Assembly: GCF_000425285.1 (NCBI RefSeq)
Contig: NZ_KE384345.1
Coordinates: 2,094 to 57,610, forward strand
Direction: 5' to 3'
From: Acidipropionibacterium jensenii DSM 20535
GTDB lineage: Bacteria > Actinomycetota > Actinomycetes > Propionibacteriales > Propionibacteriaceae
DNA: 55,517 nucleotides
This document shows positions 33,171 to 42,649 of the stretch, piece by piece. The first letter of the stretch is position 1. Each line of letters starts with the position of its first letter. The translations under genes and the position numbers were made by a program. The notes beneath the pieces were generated by a model. That model ran no database searches. It saw nothing but the letters and a program-made list of their open reading frames with translations, and was not told where the DNA came from.

Positions 33171-34205
33171 CTACTTCCGGGGGTCGGCGGGCTCGGACCA
33201 GCCGAACTCCGGGACCCGCGAGGCGAAGATCCTCAGCACCTGCTCGGAGGCGTCCAGGGCGTCGGACTCGCCGGCGTCCAGGGCGGCGCAGGCCTGCTGA
33301 GCGCGCTGCTGGACCTCGGGATCGCCGTCCAGGGAGTCCATGATCCGGTTGCGCACGATGCTCCACATCCACTCGTGCTGCTGAAGGGTTCGGCGGGACT
33401 CCAGGGATCCGTTGTCCACCAGCCAGGAGCGATGGTCCTGGACGGCCTTCCAGACGTCGTCCAGCCCCTCCCCGCTCACCGCCGAGCAGGTGAGCACCGG
33501 AATCTTGCGGCTGTCCTCCTCCGTCGAGGAGGACATCATCCGCATCGCCTGACGCAGGTTGCGGGCGGCCTCCCGGGCGTTGGGGGCGTTGTCCCCGTCG
33601 GCCTTGTTCACCGCGACGATGTCGGCGAGTTCCAGGACGCCCTTCTTGATCCCCTGGAGCTGGTCTCCGGTACCGGCCACCGACAGCAGCAGGAAGGTGT
33701 CGACCATCCCGGCCACCGCCACCTCGGACTGTCCGACGCCGACCGTCTCCACCAGCACGACGTCGTAGCCGGCCGCCTCCATCACGACGATGGCCTCGCG
33801 GGTGGCTCGCGCCACACCGCCCAGGGAGCCGCCCGAGGGAGAGGGGCGGACGAAGGCGTCCTCGCGTTCGGCGAGGGCCCCCATCCGGGTGCGGTCGCCC
33901 AGGATCGAGCCGCCGGTGTTGGCCGAGGAGGGATCGATGGCCAGCACGGCCACCTTGTGGTGGTACTCGTCGACCAGCCGGCAGCCCATCGCGTCGATGA
34001 AGGTCGACTTGCCGGCGCCGGGAACCCCCGAGATGCCGACCCTGACCGCCTTTCCGGTGTGCGGGGCGAGCAGCCTCAGCATCGTGCGGGTCCGCTCACG
34101 GTCCACCGGTCGGCTGGACTCCACCAGGGTCAGGGCCCTGGCGATGTGCGGCCTGCTGCCCGCCACCACATGCTCGACGAGATCGTTGACGTCCACTGGT
34201 CCCAC
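33171..34205 (-). CDS. meaB: Methylmalonyl-CoA mutase-associated GTPase MeaB
   Basis: A G3E-family P-loop GTPase that protects and reloads B12-dependent methylmalonyl-CoA mutase. The 344-residue protein shows G1 GVPGAGKST (60-68), the base-contact region AIDPSSANTGGSILGDRTRM, G3 ETVGVGQSE and G4 NKAD. GTG 34205 is chosen for GGAGG 9 bp upstream; a GTG three codons later is possible. The mutase genes are not adjacent. In propionate-forming actinobacteria this enzyme serves the Wood-Werkman cycle. Confidence 0.93.
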   Translation of the reverse strand: MGPVDVNDLVEHVVAGSRPHIARALTLVESSRPVDRERTRTMLRLLAPHTGKAVRVGISGVPGAGKSTFIDAMGCRLVDEYHHKVAVLAIDPSSANTGGSILGDRTRMGALAEREDAFVRPSPSGGSLGGVARATREAIVVMEAAGYDVVLVETVGVGQSEVAVAGMVDTFLLLSVAGTGDQLQGIKKGVLELADIVAVNKADGDNAPNAREAARNLRQAMRMMSSSTEEDSRKIPVLTCSAVSGEGLDDVWKAVQDHRSWLVDNGSLESRRTLQQHEWMWSIVRNRIMDSLDGDPEVQQRAQQACAALDAGESDALDASEQVLRIFASRVPEFGWSEPADPRK

Positions 34206-34401
34206 TGTTCTGCTCCTCCGTCTCGAGACCGGTCCTGGCCCGGCCAGCCGCCCGTTCGTCGAGCCTATGATGTCGCTCCGACATCCTCGCACCGGGGCGG
34301 ACGCAACCGGGAGCGGCCGGCTCCGGGCCGGGGTCTGCGCGAACCGGGCAGCGGGGTGAGCAGGGCGGGTGAGCAACAGGGCGAGCGCCCCGTGCCCCAG
34401 C

Positions 34402-35817
34402 TCAGTGGCGGGCCTCCTCCGCCAGCGCGTCGGCGAGGATCTCGATGCCACGGGTGGCCTGCTCGGCGGTGATGACGCAGGGCGGGACGACGTGAATGCG
34501 GTTGTCGTGGACCGGAAGGATCAGGCCCCGCTGGTGGCAGCGCCTCGAGACGGCTGCCAACCGTGACCCCTCCAGCCTCTCCCTCGTCGCCTTGTCAGCG
34601 ACCAGTTCGACGGCCCAGAAGACACCCTGGCCGCGCACCTCCCCGACCAGCGGGTTGTCGCCGAGAGCACGCAGCCCGGGGCCAAGGACCGTCTCGCCGA
34701 TCTGGTCGGCGTTCTCGACGATCCCCTCGTCCTCCATCGCGGTGATGGCCGCCACGATCGCCGCCATCGCCAGCGGGTGGCCGGAGTAGGTCAGGCCGCC
34801 GGGGAACACCCGTTCGTCGAAGAAGTGCGCGATCTCGGAGCTGATGACCACACCGCCGGCCGGGACATAGCCGGAGTTCACCCCCTTGGCGAAGGTGATG
34901 AGGTCGGGGACGACGTCCTGCCGCTGGAAGGCGAACCAGGCACCGGTGCGCCCGAACCCGGCCATCACCTCGTCGCAGATCATCACGATGCCGTACCGGT
35001 CGGCGATCCTGCGAACCCCTGCCAGGTATCCGGGCGGGGGAACCATGATCCCGGCGGTGCCGGGAACCGACTCGAGCAGGATCCCGGCTATCGTCTCGGG
35101 TCCCTCGGCGAGGATGGTGTGCTCGAGGTGCTCAAGAGCCCTGGCGCACTCCTGCTCGGCTGTGGTGGCCCAGAACTCGGACCGGTACAGGTAGGGGCCG
35201 AAGACGTGAACGTGTCCCCTGGCGTACTCGTTGGGGATGCGTCGCCAGTCACCGGTCGCCACGATCGACGCACCGGTGTTGCCGTGGTAGGAGCGGTACC
35301 GGGAGATGATCTTGTCCCGGCCGGTGACCAACCGCGCCATCCGCATCGCGTTCTCGTTGGCATCGGCCCCGGCGTTGGTGAAGAAGACCTTCTCGAAACC
35401 GGCCGGTGCGTGCTCCAGAATCTTGCCGGCCGCCTCGGCCCGCTGCTTGTTGGAGGTTGACGGGGCGACCATCGTCATCACCTCCGCCTGCCTGCGGATC
35501 GCGGCGACGACTCGCGGGTGCTGGTAGCCGATGTTGACGTTGATCAGCTGGCTGGAGAAGTCGATCCAGGTGTTGCCGGCGTAGTCCCACAGACTGGCTC
35601 CGGACCCGCCGGCGATCGACGAGGAGGGCAGATGGGCCTGGGCGCTCCAGGAGTGGAGGACCCGGGAGTGGTCGGCCTCGATGACGGCGGCGTCGAGATC
35701 GGCGCCGGTCAGGTCGTGCCCGACCCCCGCCGCTCCGCAGTCCTCCTCCCACCCGACGACGGGGCGGATCCCGGCCTCACGTTGATTCCCGGTGCTGCTG
35801 TGCGAGGAGGTGGACAT
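34402..35817 (-). CDS. Class III PLP-dependent aminotransferase
   Basis: A 471-residue omega-transaminase-like enzyme. Visible are the PLP-phosphate region (FFTNAGADANENAMRMARL), the cofactor Asp in ICDEVMAGFGRTG and the Schiff-base Lys in ITFAKGVNSGYVP. ATG 35817 has GAAGG upstream. The family includes GABA, ornithine, putrescine and pyruvate transaminases; the substrate is not decidable here. It diverges from the downstream MFS gene. Confidence 0.88.
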   Translation of the reverse strand: MSTSSHSSTGNQREAGIRPVVGWEEDCGAAGVGHDLTGADLDAAVIEADHSRVLHSWSAQAHLPSSSIAGGSGASLWDYAGNTWIDFSSQLINVNIGYQHPRVVAAIRRQAEVMTMVAPSTSNKQRAEAAGKILEHAPAGFEKVFFTNAGADANENAMRMARLVTGRDKIISRYRSYHGNTGASIVATGDWRRIPNEYARGHVHVFGPYLYRSEFWATTAEQECARALEHLEHTILAEGPETIAGILLESVPGTAGIMVPPPGYLAGVRRIADRYGIVMICDEVMAGFGRTGAWFAFQRQDVVPDLITFAKGVNSGYVPAGGVVISSEIAHFFDERVFPGGLTYSGHPLAMAAIVAAITAMEDEGIVENADQIGETVLGPGLRALGDNPLVGEVRGQGVFWAVELVADKATRERLEGSRLAAVSRRCHQRGLILPVHDNRIHVVPPCVITAEQATRGIEILADALAEEARH

Positions 35818-36025
35818 CGGTGCCTTCTTCCGACTCGGACCTGCTTGGGGTGTTCGCGGTGCCGACCCTGACCGGGCCCACCGCCGGTGGCCCCACTGTC
35901 CGGCTCCCGTGTTTCCGGGTCGTTTCCGCACCCGATCACCTGTGTGACGGCCCGGGCACATCCCCCGCCTGGATTGCCGGACCGGGCCGGGCATAGCATG
36001 ACCGGTCGTGCCAGCAGGAGTGCGG

Positions 36026-37336
36026 ATGACGGGGCGACCGCAGGCCAGAGCCTGGATCGTCTGGGGGGCCGCCGTACTGGCCTACACACTGGCGGTGCTC
36101 CAGCGCAGCTCACTCGGTGTGATGGGCCTGACCGCCGCCGCGCACTTCCACGCCACCGCAGGCATCGTCGCCACCTTCATGATGCTTCAGCTGGCGGTCT
36201 ACGCGCTCGCACAGCTTCCCGCCGGGCTGCTCCTCGACCGGTTGGGACCTCGGGTCGTCATCACCCTCGGCGCGGTGCTGATGACCGCGGGCCAGCTGAT
36301 CATCGCCCTCACCAGCGATCCCGGTCTGGCGATCCTGGCCCGCATCCTGGTCGGCGCCGGGGACGCCTGCACCTTCAGCTCGGCGATCCGGGTCATCCCG
36401 GCCTGGTTCCCGGCCCGACAGGTCCCGATGCTCACCCAGCTCACCGGGCTCATCGGCCAGATCGGCCAGATCGGCTCGACGGTGGGGCTGGTGACCCTGG
36501 TCGGCACCCGAGGATGGCGCACCACCTACCTGGTGGCGGCCGCGGCCGGCGTCGTCGGGATCCTCACCAGTGCCCTGCTGCTGAGGGACGCGCCCGCCGG
36601 GTCCAGGGATCAGCGCGCCTCCGCATCGGTGCGCCAGCTGCCCCGGGAGGTCCTGGCGGTGATCCGCAACCCGGCCACCGGGGTGGGGTTCTGGGCCCAC
36701 TGGTCGACGAATCTGGGCGGGGTCGTCTACTCGATGATGTGGGGAATGCCCTATCTCACCCGGGCCGAGGGGAGATCCACCGCCACGGCCTCGGGGCTGA
36801 TGACCTTCTACATCATCGCCTCGGCCGTGTCGGGGCCGGTCGCGGCCCGACTCACCCAGCGCCACCCGTTGCGCCGCACCACCCTGGTGGTCGGCATGGT
36901 GGGGCTGGCCGTGGTCCCGTGGATCGCGGTCCTGGGATGGCCGGGCAGGGCCCCGCTGTGGCTGCTGGCGACCCTGTCGGCAGGTCTTGGACTGTGCCTG
37001 CCGGGCGGGGCGATCGGTTTCGACGTGCTGCGCACCAGCCATCCGGCCCGGCGGCTGGGCACCGCGACCGGGATCGCCATCATGGGCGGGTTCACGGCCT
37101 CCCTGATCCTCATCCAGGTCATCGGGCTGGTCCTGGACCGGCTGTGCCCCGGTGGCGCCTACACCCTGTCGGCGTTCCGGTGGGCGATGAGCATCCAGTT
37201 GATCTTCTTCGCCGTGGGAGTCTGGGGGCTCCTCGACTCGGGACGCCGGATGCGGGCGATGATGGCGGCCTCCGGGACAGTCGTCCCGCCCTGGCGCGAG
37301 GCGATCGCCCGACACCGAGGAGGCCGTGACGGCTGA
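36026..37336 (+). CDS. MFS transporter
   Basis: A 436-residue membrane protein with twelve predicted segments. MFS motif A appears as GLLLDRLGPRVV between segments 2 and 3. ATG 36026 is preferred because AGGAG lies 5 bp upstream; a GTG at 36008 is possible. It diverges from the aminotransferase gene, which might share a substrate. Substrate unknown. Confidence 0.86.
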   Translation: MTGRPQARAWIVWGAAVLAYTLAVLQRSSLGVMGLTAAAHFHATAGIVATFMMLQLAVYALAQLPAGLLLDRLGPRVVITLGAVLMTAGQLIIALTSDPGLAILARILVGAGDACTFSSAIRVIPAWFPARQVPMLTQLTGLIGQIGQIGSTVGLVTLVGTRGWRTTYLVAAAAGVVGILTSALLLRDAPAGSRDQRASASVRQLPREVLAVIRNPATGVGFWAHWSTNLGGVVYSMMWGMPYLTRAEGRSTATASGLMTFYIIASAVSGPVAARLTQRHPLRRTTLVVGMVGLAVVPWIAVLGWPGRAPLWLLATLSAGLGLCLPGGAIGFDVLRTSHPARRLGTATGIAIMGGFTASLILIQVIGLVLDRLCPGGAYTLSAFRWAMSIQLIFFAVGVWGLLDSGRRMRAMMAASGTVVPPWREAIARHRGGRDG

Positions 37337-37380
37337 GCGGTGCAGGCGGTGACGGCTGAGCCGTGGAGCTCGGCCGCCGC

Positions 37381-38379
37381 TCAGCTGCGGACGGTGAGCT
37401 CCCCGGCGATGCTGGTGCCCATCCAGTGGGCCACCTCCTCTGCCCCCAGACCCTGGGAGAGCAGGAAGACCAGCTTGGCGTAGACGGCCTCCAGAGTCAT
37501 GTCCTCCGATCCGATCGCCCCCGCCCGGGCCAGCTCCCAGCCGGCCTCGTAGTGGCCCAGCAGGACATCGGCCTGGTGGCACTGGGAGGTGACCACCACC
37601 GGCACCCCGTCGGCGATCGTCGCGGCGATGACGTCGACCAGTCCGGGTTCGTCGCTGGGAGCGTTTCCCACCCCGAAGGCCCTCAGCACCACGGCCTCGG
37701 GACGCGGATCGATCATCGCGGCCAGCCGGTCGGCGGTGATTCCGGGCGCCAGGTCCAGCACCGCGATGTCGCAGCGCCGGTAGGGCCGGGGGCTGTCCCA
37801 GCCGCACCCGCGCGGACCGGGAGCGGTCCACTGCCAGGGCGCCCCGGTCCGCGCCAGCTCGGGGACGCTGGGCGAACCGAATCCCTGGAAGGCCCACGAC
37901 GAGGTCTTGGTCACCCGGGTGCCGCGCAGCAGCTTGTGGCCGAAGAAGATCGCCACCCCGAAGGACTGCCCGGCCATCGCGGCACGCAGCGCCCCGGTGA
38001 CATTCGGGGCGGCGTCGGTGCCCACCACCCCCAGCGGGTACTGGGCCCCGGTGAGCACCACAGGCTTGTCGAAGCCGGTGAGCGCGTAGGACAGTGCGGC
38101 GGCGGCGTAGGCCATCGTGTCGGTCCCGTGCAGGACGACGAAGGCGTCGGCGTCATCGTGCCGCGCCCACAGCTCGTCGACGATGTGCTGCCAGTCCTCG
38201 GAGGTCGCGTTGGCCGAGTCGATCAGGTGGTCGAAGGTGACCAGACCGACCCCCCGATCCAGCTCGGTGCCGCTGAGCAGTCTGTGCAGCCAACCCTCCA
38301 GGTCGGCCCCGGGGGCCAGCCCCTGAGGGGTGTCGACCATACCCAGGGTGCCACCGGTGTACAGGATCTCGACCCTCAT
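37381..38379 (-). CDS. ansA: L-asparaginase (type I)
   Basis: Hydrolyses asparagine to aspartate and ammonia in the cytoplasm. The 332-residue protein has the N-terminal active-site loop ILYTGGTLGM with the nucleophilic Thr, and the second motif VLHGTDTMAY with the Thr-Asp pair. A Lys (GHKLLRG) completes the expected triad. No signal peptide is present. The permease gene just upstream is likely the asparagine importer. Confidence 0.92.
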   Translation of the reverse strand: MRVEILYTGGTLGMVDTPQGLAPGADLEGWLHRLLSGTELDRGVGLVTFDHLIDSANATSEDWQHIVDELWARHDDADAFVVLHGTDTMAYAAAALSYALTGFDKPVVLTGAQYPLGVVGTDAAPNVTGALRAAMAGQSFGVAIFFGHKLLRGTRVTKTSSWAFQGFGSPSVPELARTGAPWQWTAPGPRGCGWDSPRPYRRCDIAVLDLAPGITADRLAAMIDPRPEAVVLRAFGVGNAPSDEPGLVDVIAATIADGVPVVVTSQCHQADVLLGHYEAGWELARAGAIGSEDMTLEAVYAKLVFLLSQGLGAEEVAHWMGTSIAGELTVRS

Positions 38380-38398
38380 GCGGCTCTCCTCCTCGGTT

Positions 38399-39868
38399 CT
38401 ACTTCTGTGACGTCTGGGACGTGGTGTCGGCCGACTCGGCCGAGTCGGCGTCCAGGATGTTGTCGAGCAGGTCCCCCTTGATGCGGTTGCGCACCGCGAA
38501 CCAGCCGATCACCAGCAGCACGACGACCCCCAGGAACATGTAGATGGTGGGACGCCCGACACCCGGGTCGAACCACATCGACACGATCACCACGACCAGG
38601 AAGACGATGGCCACGATATTGGTCACCGGCGCCCCGCGCAGCCGGAAGTCGGGACGCTCGACGTCTCCCCTCCTGGCGCGGCGGACGAAGATCACATGGG
38701 AGGCGAGGATCGAGATCCAGGTGCCGGCGATGCCGATACCGGCCAGGTTCATGACGATGTCGAAGGCGCCACTGGGGTAGATGTAGTTGATGAGCACGCC
38801 GATCAGGCCCAGCGAGGCGGTGATGGTGATGCCGCCGGCCGGCACCTGGTGCCTGTTCAGCTTGGAGGCCATCCGCGGGGCCTCCCCGGCCACCGCCATC
38901 GACCGCAGGGTGCGACCGGTGGCGTAGAGACCGGCATTGAGGGAGGACAGTGCCGCGGTGAGCACCACCACCTGCATGATGTCTCCGGCGTAGGGCACCC
39001 CGATCCGGGCGAAGAAGGTGACGAACGGGGACTCGTCCCCGGAGTACGCGGTCCACGGCAGCACCAGGGTCATGAGGATCACCGAGCCGACGTAGAACAC
39101 GAAGATTCGCAGAATCATCGAGTTCACCGCCTTGGGCAGGATCTTCTTGGCCTCGGCGGCCTCTCCGGCGGCCACGCCGACCATCTCGGTGCCGCCGAAG
39201 GCGAAGATGACGCCGAGCGACAGGGTGAGCAGCGGGGCCACTCCCAGCGGGAAGAACCCGCCGTGCTGGGTGAGGTTGGCCAGTCCGGCATGGTCCTTGC
39301 CGACCGCGTGGCCGGTGACGATGGCCCAGATCGCGACCGCCATGAAGGCCACGATGGCCGTCACCTTGATCGCGGCGAACCAGAACTCCGCCTCGCCGAA
39401 GTACTTCACCGAGAACATGTTCAGGGTGAAGACCACCGCCAGGGCGATCATCGCCAGCACCCACTGGGGGACCGGCTGGAAGAAGGTCCAGAAGTGCAGG
39501 TAGAGCGCGACGGCCGTGATGTCGGCCATCACCGAGGTCGCCCAGTCGAGGAAGAACAGCCATCCGGTGATGTAGGCGCCCTTCTCCCCCATGAACTCAC
39601 GGGCGTAGGAGACGAAGGCTCCCGAGGAGGGCCGGTGGATGGACAGCTCGCCCAGCGCTCGAACCATGATGAAGGCGAACAGTCCGCAGATCGCGTAGGC
39701 GATGGCCAGCGCCGGGCCGCCCTTCGCCAGCCGGCCGCCGGCACCCAGGAACAGCCCGGTGCCGATCGATCCGCCGATCGCGATCATTCTGATGTGTCGG
39801 GTCTTCAGACCCTTCTGGTAACCCTCGTCGGCCTTGTCAACGACCCGGGTGTCTGCGTCCGAACTCAC
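38399..39868 (-). CDS. ansP: Amino-acid permease, probably L-asparagine permease
   Basis: A 489-residue APC-family transporter with twelve membrane segments. The first helix region reads GLKTRHIRMIAIGGSIGTGL, the amino-acid permease signature of the AnsP/CycA/GabP group. Asparagine is proposed because the asparaginase gene lies 19 bp downstream on the same strand. The GTG at 39868 is the best visible start but has no strong RBS. Specificity is inference. Confidence 0.88.
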   Translation of the reverse strand: MSSDADTRVVDKADEGYQKGLKTRHIRMIAIGGSIGTGLFLGAGGRLAKGGPALAIAYAICGLFAFIMVRALGELSIHRPSSGAFVSYAREFMGEKGAYITGWLFFLDWATSVMADITAVALYLHFWTFFQPVPQWVLAMIALAVVFTLNMFSVKYFGEAEFWFAAIKVTAIVAFMAVAIWAIVTGHAVGKDHAGLANLTQHGGFFPLGVAPLLTLSLGVIFAFGGTEMVGVAAGEAAEAKKILPKAVNSMILRIFVFYVGSVILMTLVLPWTAYSGDESPFVTFFARIGVPYAGDIMQVVVLTAALSSLNAGLYATGRTLRSMAVAGEAPRMASKLNRHQVPAGGITITASLGLIGVLINYIYPSGAFDIVMNLAGIGIAGTWISILASHVIFVRRARRGDVERPDFRLRGAPVTNIVAIVFLVVVIVSMWFDPGVGRPTIYMFLGVVVLLVIGWFAVRNRIKGDLLDNILDADSAESADTTSQTSQK

Positions 39869-39911
39869 CGGGTAAGTATGGACCCGGCGAGTCGGGCGTC
39901 CGTCCAACCGC

Positions 39912-40589
39912 TCAGACGTGGACGCTGAGGAATCGACGCACCGACGAGATGAATCCCAGTCCGTCGGTCCCACCGCTGGTGAGGTCCTCGACGGCGTGCT
40001 CGGGATGGGGCATCAGGCCCACCACATTGCCGGTCTCGTTGGTCACCCCGGCGATGTCGTGCTCGGACCCGTTGGGATTGCGCACGTACCGGAAGACCAC
40101 CTGGTTGTTGGCCTCCAGGGCCGCCAGCTCATCGGTGGAGGCGACGTAGTTGCCCTCGCCGTGCTTGGCCGGGATCAGGATCCGCTGATCGGGCTTGAAG
40201 TCGCAGGTCCACACCGTGTCGATGCTCTCCACGACGAGTTCCTGGACCGAGCAGTGGAACCGCCGCTGCTCGTTGCGCATCAGGGTTCCGGGCAGCAGGT
40301 GAGCCTCGCACAGCACCTGGAAGCCGTTGCAGATTCCCAGCACGGGCAGGCCCCTGTCGGCCGCCTCGCGCACCGCGGTCATCACCGGCGACAGCGCCGC
40401 GAGGGCACCGGCCCTCAGGTAGTCGCCGTAGGAGAAGCCACCGGGCAGGATGACCCCGTCAACACTCTTGAGGTCGGCGGAGGCGTGCCACAGGTGCACC
40501 GGCTCGGCGCCGCCCAGGCACACCGCTCGGGCGGCGTCCTGGTCGTCGAGGGTTCCCGGGAAGGTGACCACACCGATCCGAGGGGCCAT
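39912..40589 (-). CDS. purQ: Phosphoribosylformylglycinamidine synthase subunit PurQ
   Basis: A 225-residue class I glutaminase that feeds ammonia to PurL. The nucleophile Cys87 sits in GICNGFQ, and the His/Glu pair lies in [10 protein letters not shown]. The ATG follows the PurS stop by one base (TGAGATG), so the two are coupled. Confidence 0.95.
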   Translation of the reverse strand: MAPRIGVVTFPGTLDDQDAARAVCLGGAEPVHLWHASADLKSVDGVILPGGFSYGDYLRAGALAALSPVMTAVREAADRGLPVLGICNGFQVLCEAHLLPGTLMRNEQRRFHCSVQELVVESIDTVWTCDFKPDQRILIPAKHGEGNYVASTDELAALEANNQVVFRYVRNPNGSEHDIAGVTNETGNVVGLMPHPEHAVEDLTSGGTDGLGFISSVRRFLSVHV

Positions 40590-40590
40590 C

Positions 40591-40827
40591 TCAGCGCTCC
40601 ACGTGAATGTCGTAGGACTCGATGACGGTGTTGGCCAGCATCGTCTCGGCGATCTCGCGGATCTCGTCGAGCCGGTCCTCGACCCCCTCGCCGGTGATCT
40701 CGAACCGCTTGCCCTGTCGGACCGTCAGGCCCTCGTGGGCCCGCCTCCCGAGGACGCCGGTGATGGCCTTGCCCTGCGGGTCGAGGATCTCGGGCTTGGG
40801 CATGACGTCCACCACAACACGTGCCAT
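40591..40827 (-). other. purS: PurS portion of the PurC-PurS frame (possible internal start)
   Basis: 78 residues matching the small PurS subunit that bridges PurL and PurQ. If initiated at the internal ATG this would be a stand-alone PurS of normal length; otherwise it is the C-terminal domain of the fusion. Confidence 0.75.
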
Positions 40828-41778
40828 GGCGCCGATCCTATCGGTACCGGCCGACGTCTGGTCGTCGGTCCCGGGGCGGACCGTCCCGGCATCGGCGGAC
40901 CCCAGCGGATCGCTCACTCCGGTGAGCATCGTCCATGCCTCGAGGTACCGGTCGCGGGTGGCGCTGACGATGTTGTCGGGCAGGGTCGGGGGTTCCTCGT
41001 CCGAGTGTCGGTCCCACCCCGATCCGAAGGTCAGCCAGTCGCGGACGAACTGCTTGTCGAAGGAGGGGTTGGACCCTCCCGGGGCCCACTGGGAGGCGTC
41101 CCAGAACCGCGAGGAGTCGGGGGTGAGCACCTCGTCGCCCAGCACGATGGTGCCGTCGGCACGGTGGCCGAACTCGACCTTGGTGTCGGCCAGGATGATG
41201 CCGCGGTCGCGGGCGATCTGCTCGGCGCGGGCGTAGATGGCCAGGGACAGTCGGCGCAGCTCCTCGGCGACCGGGGCCCCCACGATGGAGACCAGGGTGT
41301 CGAAGTCGATGTTCTCGTCGTGCTCGCCGTAGTCGGCCTTGGTGGCCGGGGTGAAGATCGGCTCGGGCAGTCGTGAGCCGTCCTGGAGCCCCTCGGGAAG
41401 GGCGATGCCGCAGACCTTGCCGCTCTGCTGGTACTCGGCCCAGCCCGATCCGGTGAGGTAGCCGCGCACCACGCACTCGACCGGGTACATCTGGAGCTCC
41501 TCGACCACCATCGCCCGGCCCTGCACGGCCTCGGGGACGTCGGTGGAGACGAGATGGTTGGCGACCACGTCGCGCAGCTGGTCGAACCACCACAGGGAGA
41601 TGCCGGTGAGCACCTTCCCCTTGTCTGGGATGTCCGGGGACAGGATGTGGTCGTAGGCGCTGATCCGGTCGGTGGCGACCATCAGCAGTCGACCCGGCTG
41701 ATCGGGCAGTCGGTACATGCGCCGAACCTTGCCCTCGCTGAGCAGTGGAAGCCCGAGATCATCGGTGGAGCTGGCCAT
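40591..41778 (-). CDS. purC: PurC-PurS in-frame fusion (SAICAR synthase plus FGAM synthase subunit PurS)
   Basis: The open frame encodes 395 residues. Residues 1-290 form a complete SAICAR synthase ([44 protein letters not shown]), which joins aspartate to CAIR. Residues about 291-317 form a Gly/Asp/Thr-rich linker. Residues 318-395 ([20 protein letters not shown] ... [12 protein letters not shown]) are a complete PurS. No stop codon separates them. An internal ATG at 40827 has only a weak AGGA 8 bp upstream, so PurS might also be made separately. The downstream gene is purQ. Confidence 0.9.
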   Translation of the reverse strand: MASSTDDLGLPLLSEGKVRRMYRLPDQPGRLLMVATDRISAYDHILSPDIPDKGKVLTGISLWWFDQLRDVVANHLVSTDVPEAVQGRAMVVEELQMYPVECVVRGYLTGSGWAEYQQSGKVCGIALPEGLQDGSRLPEPIFTPATKADYGEHDENIDFDTLVSIVGAPVAEELRRLSLAIYARAEQIARDRGIILADTKVEFGHRADGTIVLGDEVLTPDSSRFWDASQWAPGGSNPSFDKQFVRDWLTFGSGWDRHSDEEPPTLPDNIVSATRDRYLEAWTMLTGVSDPLGSADAGTVRPGTDDQTSAGTDRIGAMARVVVDVMPKPEILDPQGKAITGVLGRRAHEGLTVRQGKRFEITGEGVEDRLDEIREIAETMLANTVIESYDIHVER

Positions 41779-41804
41779 GCAGGCATCATCTCACGCACTC
41801 CGCC

Positions 41805-41870
41805 CCCGTGCGCAGCACGTCCAGACGGCCCGTGCGCAGCACGTCCAGACGGCCCGTGCTCAGCGCGTCC
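41805..41870. repeat. 24-bp tandem repeat, 2.75 copies
   Basis: Exact copies at 41805-41828 and 41829-41852, then a degenerate 18-bp part copy at 41853-41870. Each unit holds the dyad CGTGC-GCA-GCACG. It lies between divergent purC and ahpC. Confidence 0.7.
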
Positions 41871-41897
41871 CGATCACATCGTGATCACTGGAATCTA

Positions 41898-41932
41898 TTG
41901 GTCGGACCAAAAGTGATAGCTTGTCTCTATCA
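41898..41932 (+). promoter_or_regulatory. ahpC promoter with OxyR-type operator
   Basis: TGATAG-N7-CTATCA (41914-41932) contains ATAG-N7-CTAT, the consensus OxyR half-site pair. Just upstream a 13-bp dyad TTGGTC-G-GACCAA (41898-41910) overlaps a -35-like TTGGTC, with TTGTCT 17 bp further as a -10 candidate inside the OxyR site. Overlap with the -10 suggests reduced OxyR represses. oxyR itself is the third gene of this unit. Confidence 0.72.
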
Positions 41933-41960
41933 GCAAGCGAGACAACCAAGAAGGTCACTG

Positions 41961-42524
41961 ATGAGTCTGATCAACACGAAGATCCTTCCTTTCCAGGCGC
42001 ACGCCTACCACCAAGGCGAGTTCGTCGACGTCTCCGATGCCGACGTGGCCGGCAAGTGGGCCATCTTCTTCTTCTACCCGGGCGACTTCACCTTCGTCTG
42101 CCCCACCGAGCTCGGCGACCTGGCCGACCACTACACCGAACTGCAGAAGATGGGCGTCGAGGTCTTCTCGGTCTCCACCGACTCGCACTTCGTCCACAAG
42201 GCATGGCACTCCGAGTCGGAGACCGTCGCCAAGGTCCAGTACGCGATGATCGGCGACCCGAGCCTCCAGCTCACCCGCAACTTCGACGTCGAGCGCCTGG
42301 GCGCCGGACAGGCCGACCGGGCCACCTTCCTGGTCGACCCGCAGGGAGTCATCCAGTTCTACGAGCTCACCGCCGAGGGAATCGGCCGCAACGCCGAGGA
42401 GCTGGTCCGCAAGGTCAAGGCGGCCCAGTACATCGCTGCCCATCCCGGTGAGGTCTGCCCCGCCAAGTGGGAGGAGGGCGATGACACCCTCGCCCCGTCC
42501 ATCGACCTCGTCGGCATGATCTGA
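41961..42524 (+). CDS. ahpC: Peroxiredoxin AhpC
   Basis: A 187-residue 2-Cys peroxiredoxin that reduces hydrogen peroxide and organic hydroperoxides. The peroxidatic Cys47 is in FVCPTE and the resolving Cys166 is in GEVCPAKW. ATG 41961 has AGAAGG upstream. The length and C-terminal pattern match bacterial AhpC of the Prx1 group. It is recycled by AhpF, encoded next. Confidence 0.96.
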   Translation: MSLINTKILPFQAHAYHQGEFVDVSDADVAGKWAIFFFYPGDFTFVCPTELGDLADHYTELQKMGVEVFSVSTDSHFVHKAWHSESETVAKVQYAMIGDPSLQLTRNFDVERLGAGQADRATFLVDPQGVIQFYELTAEGIGRNAEELVRKVKAAQYIAAHPGEVCPAKWEEGDDTLAPSIDLVGMI

Positions 42525-42540
42525 TCCTCATCCCCGAACC

Positions 42541-42585
42541 ATCGCGAGCCCCCGGCGGGGACCCGACCCGCCGGGGGCTCGCGAT
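42541..42585 (+). terminator. Strong hairpin between ahpC and ahpF
   Basis: A perfect 19-bp stem (42541-42559 with 42567-42585) and a 7-nt loop lie 16 bp after the ahpC stop. It probably lets only part of the transcripts reach ahpF and oxyR, giving excess AhpC. Confidence 0.72.
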
Positions 42586-42649
42586 ATCTCGTCACCCTTC
42601 TCGGACAGCTTTGCAAGGCCGCCCGTCACAGCCTCGAAGGAGAAACACC

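Noticed and set aside
40591-40830. Sequencing error joining purC and purS
   Set aside because: The joint is in frame without any need for an indel, and the linker codons have normal third-position GC. An error that removed a stop cannot be fully excluded, but nothing points to one.
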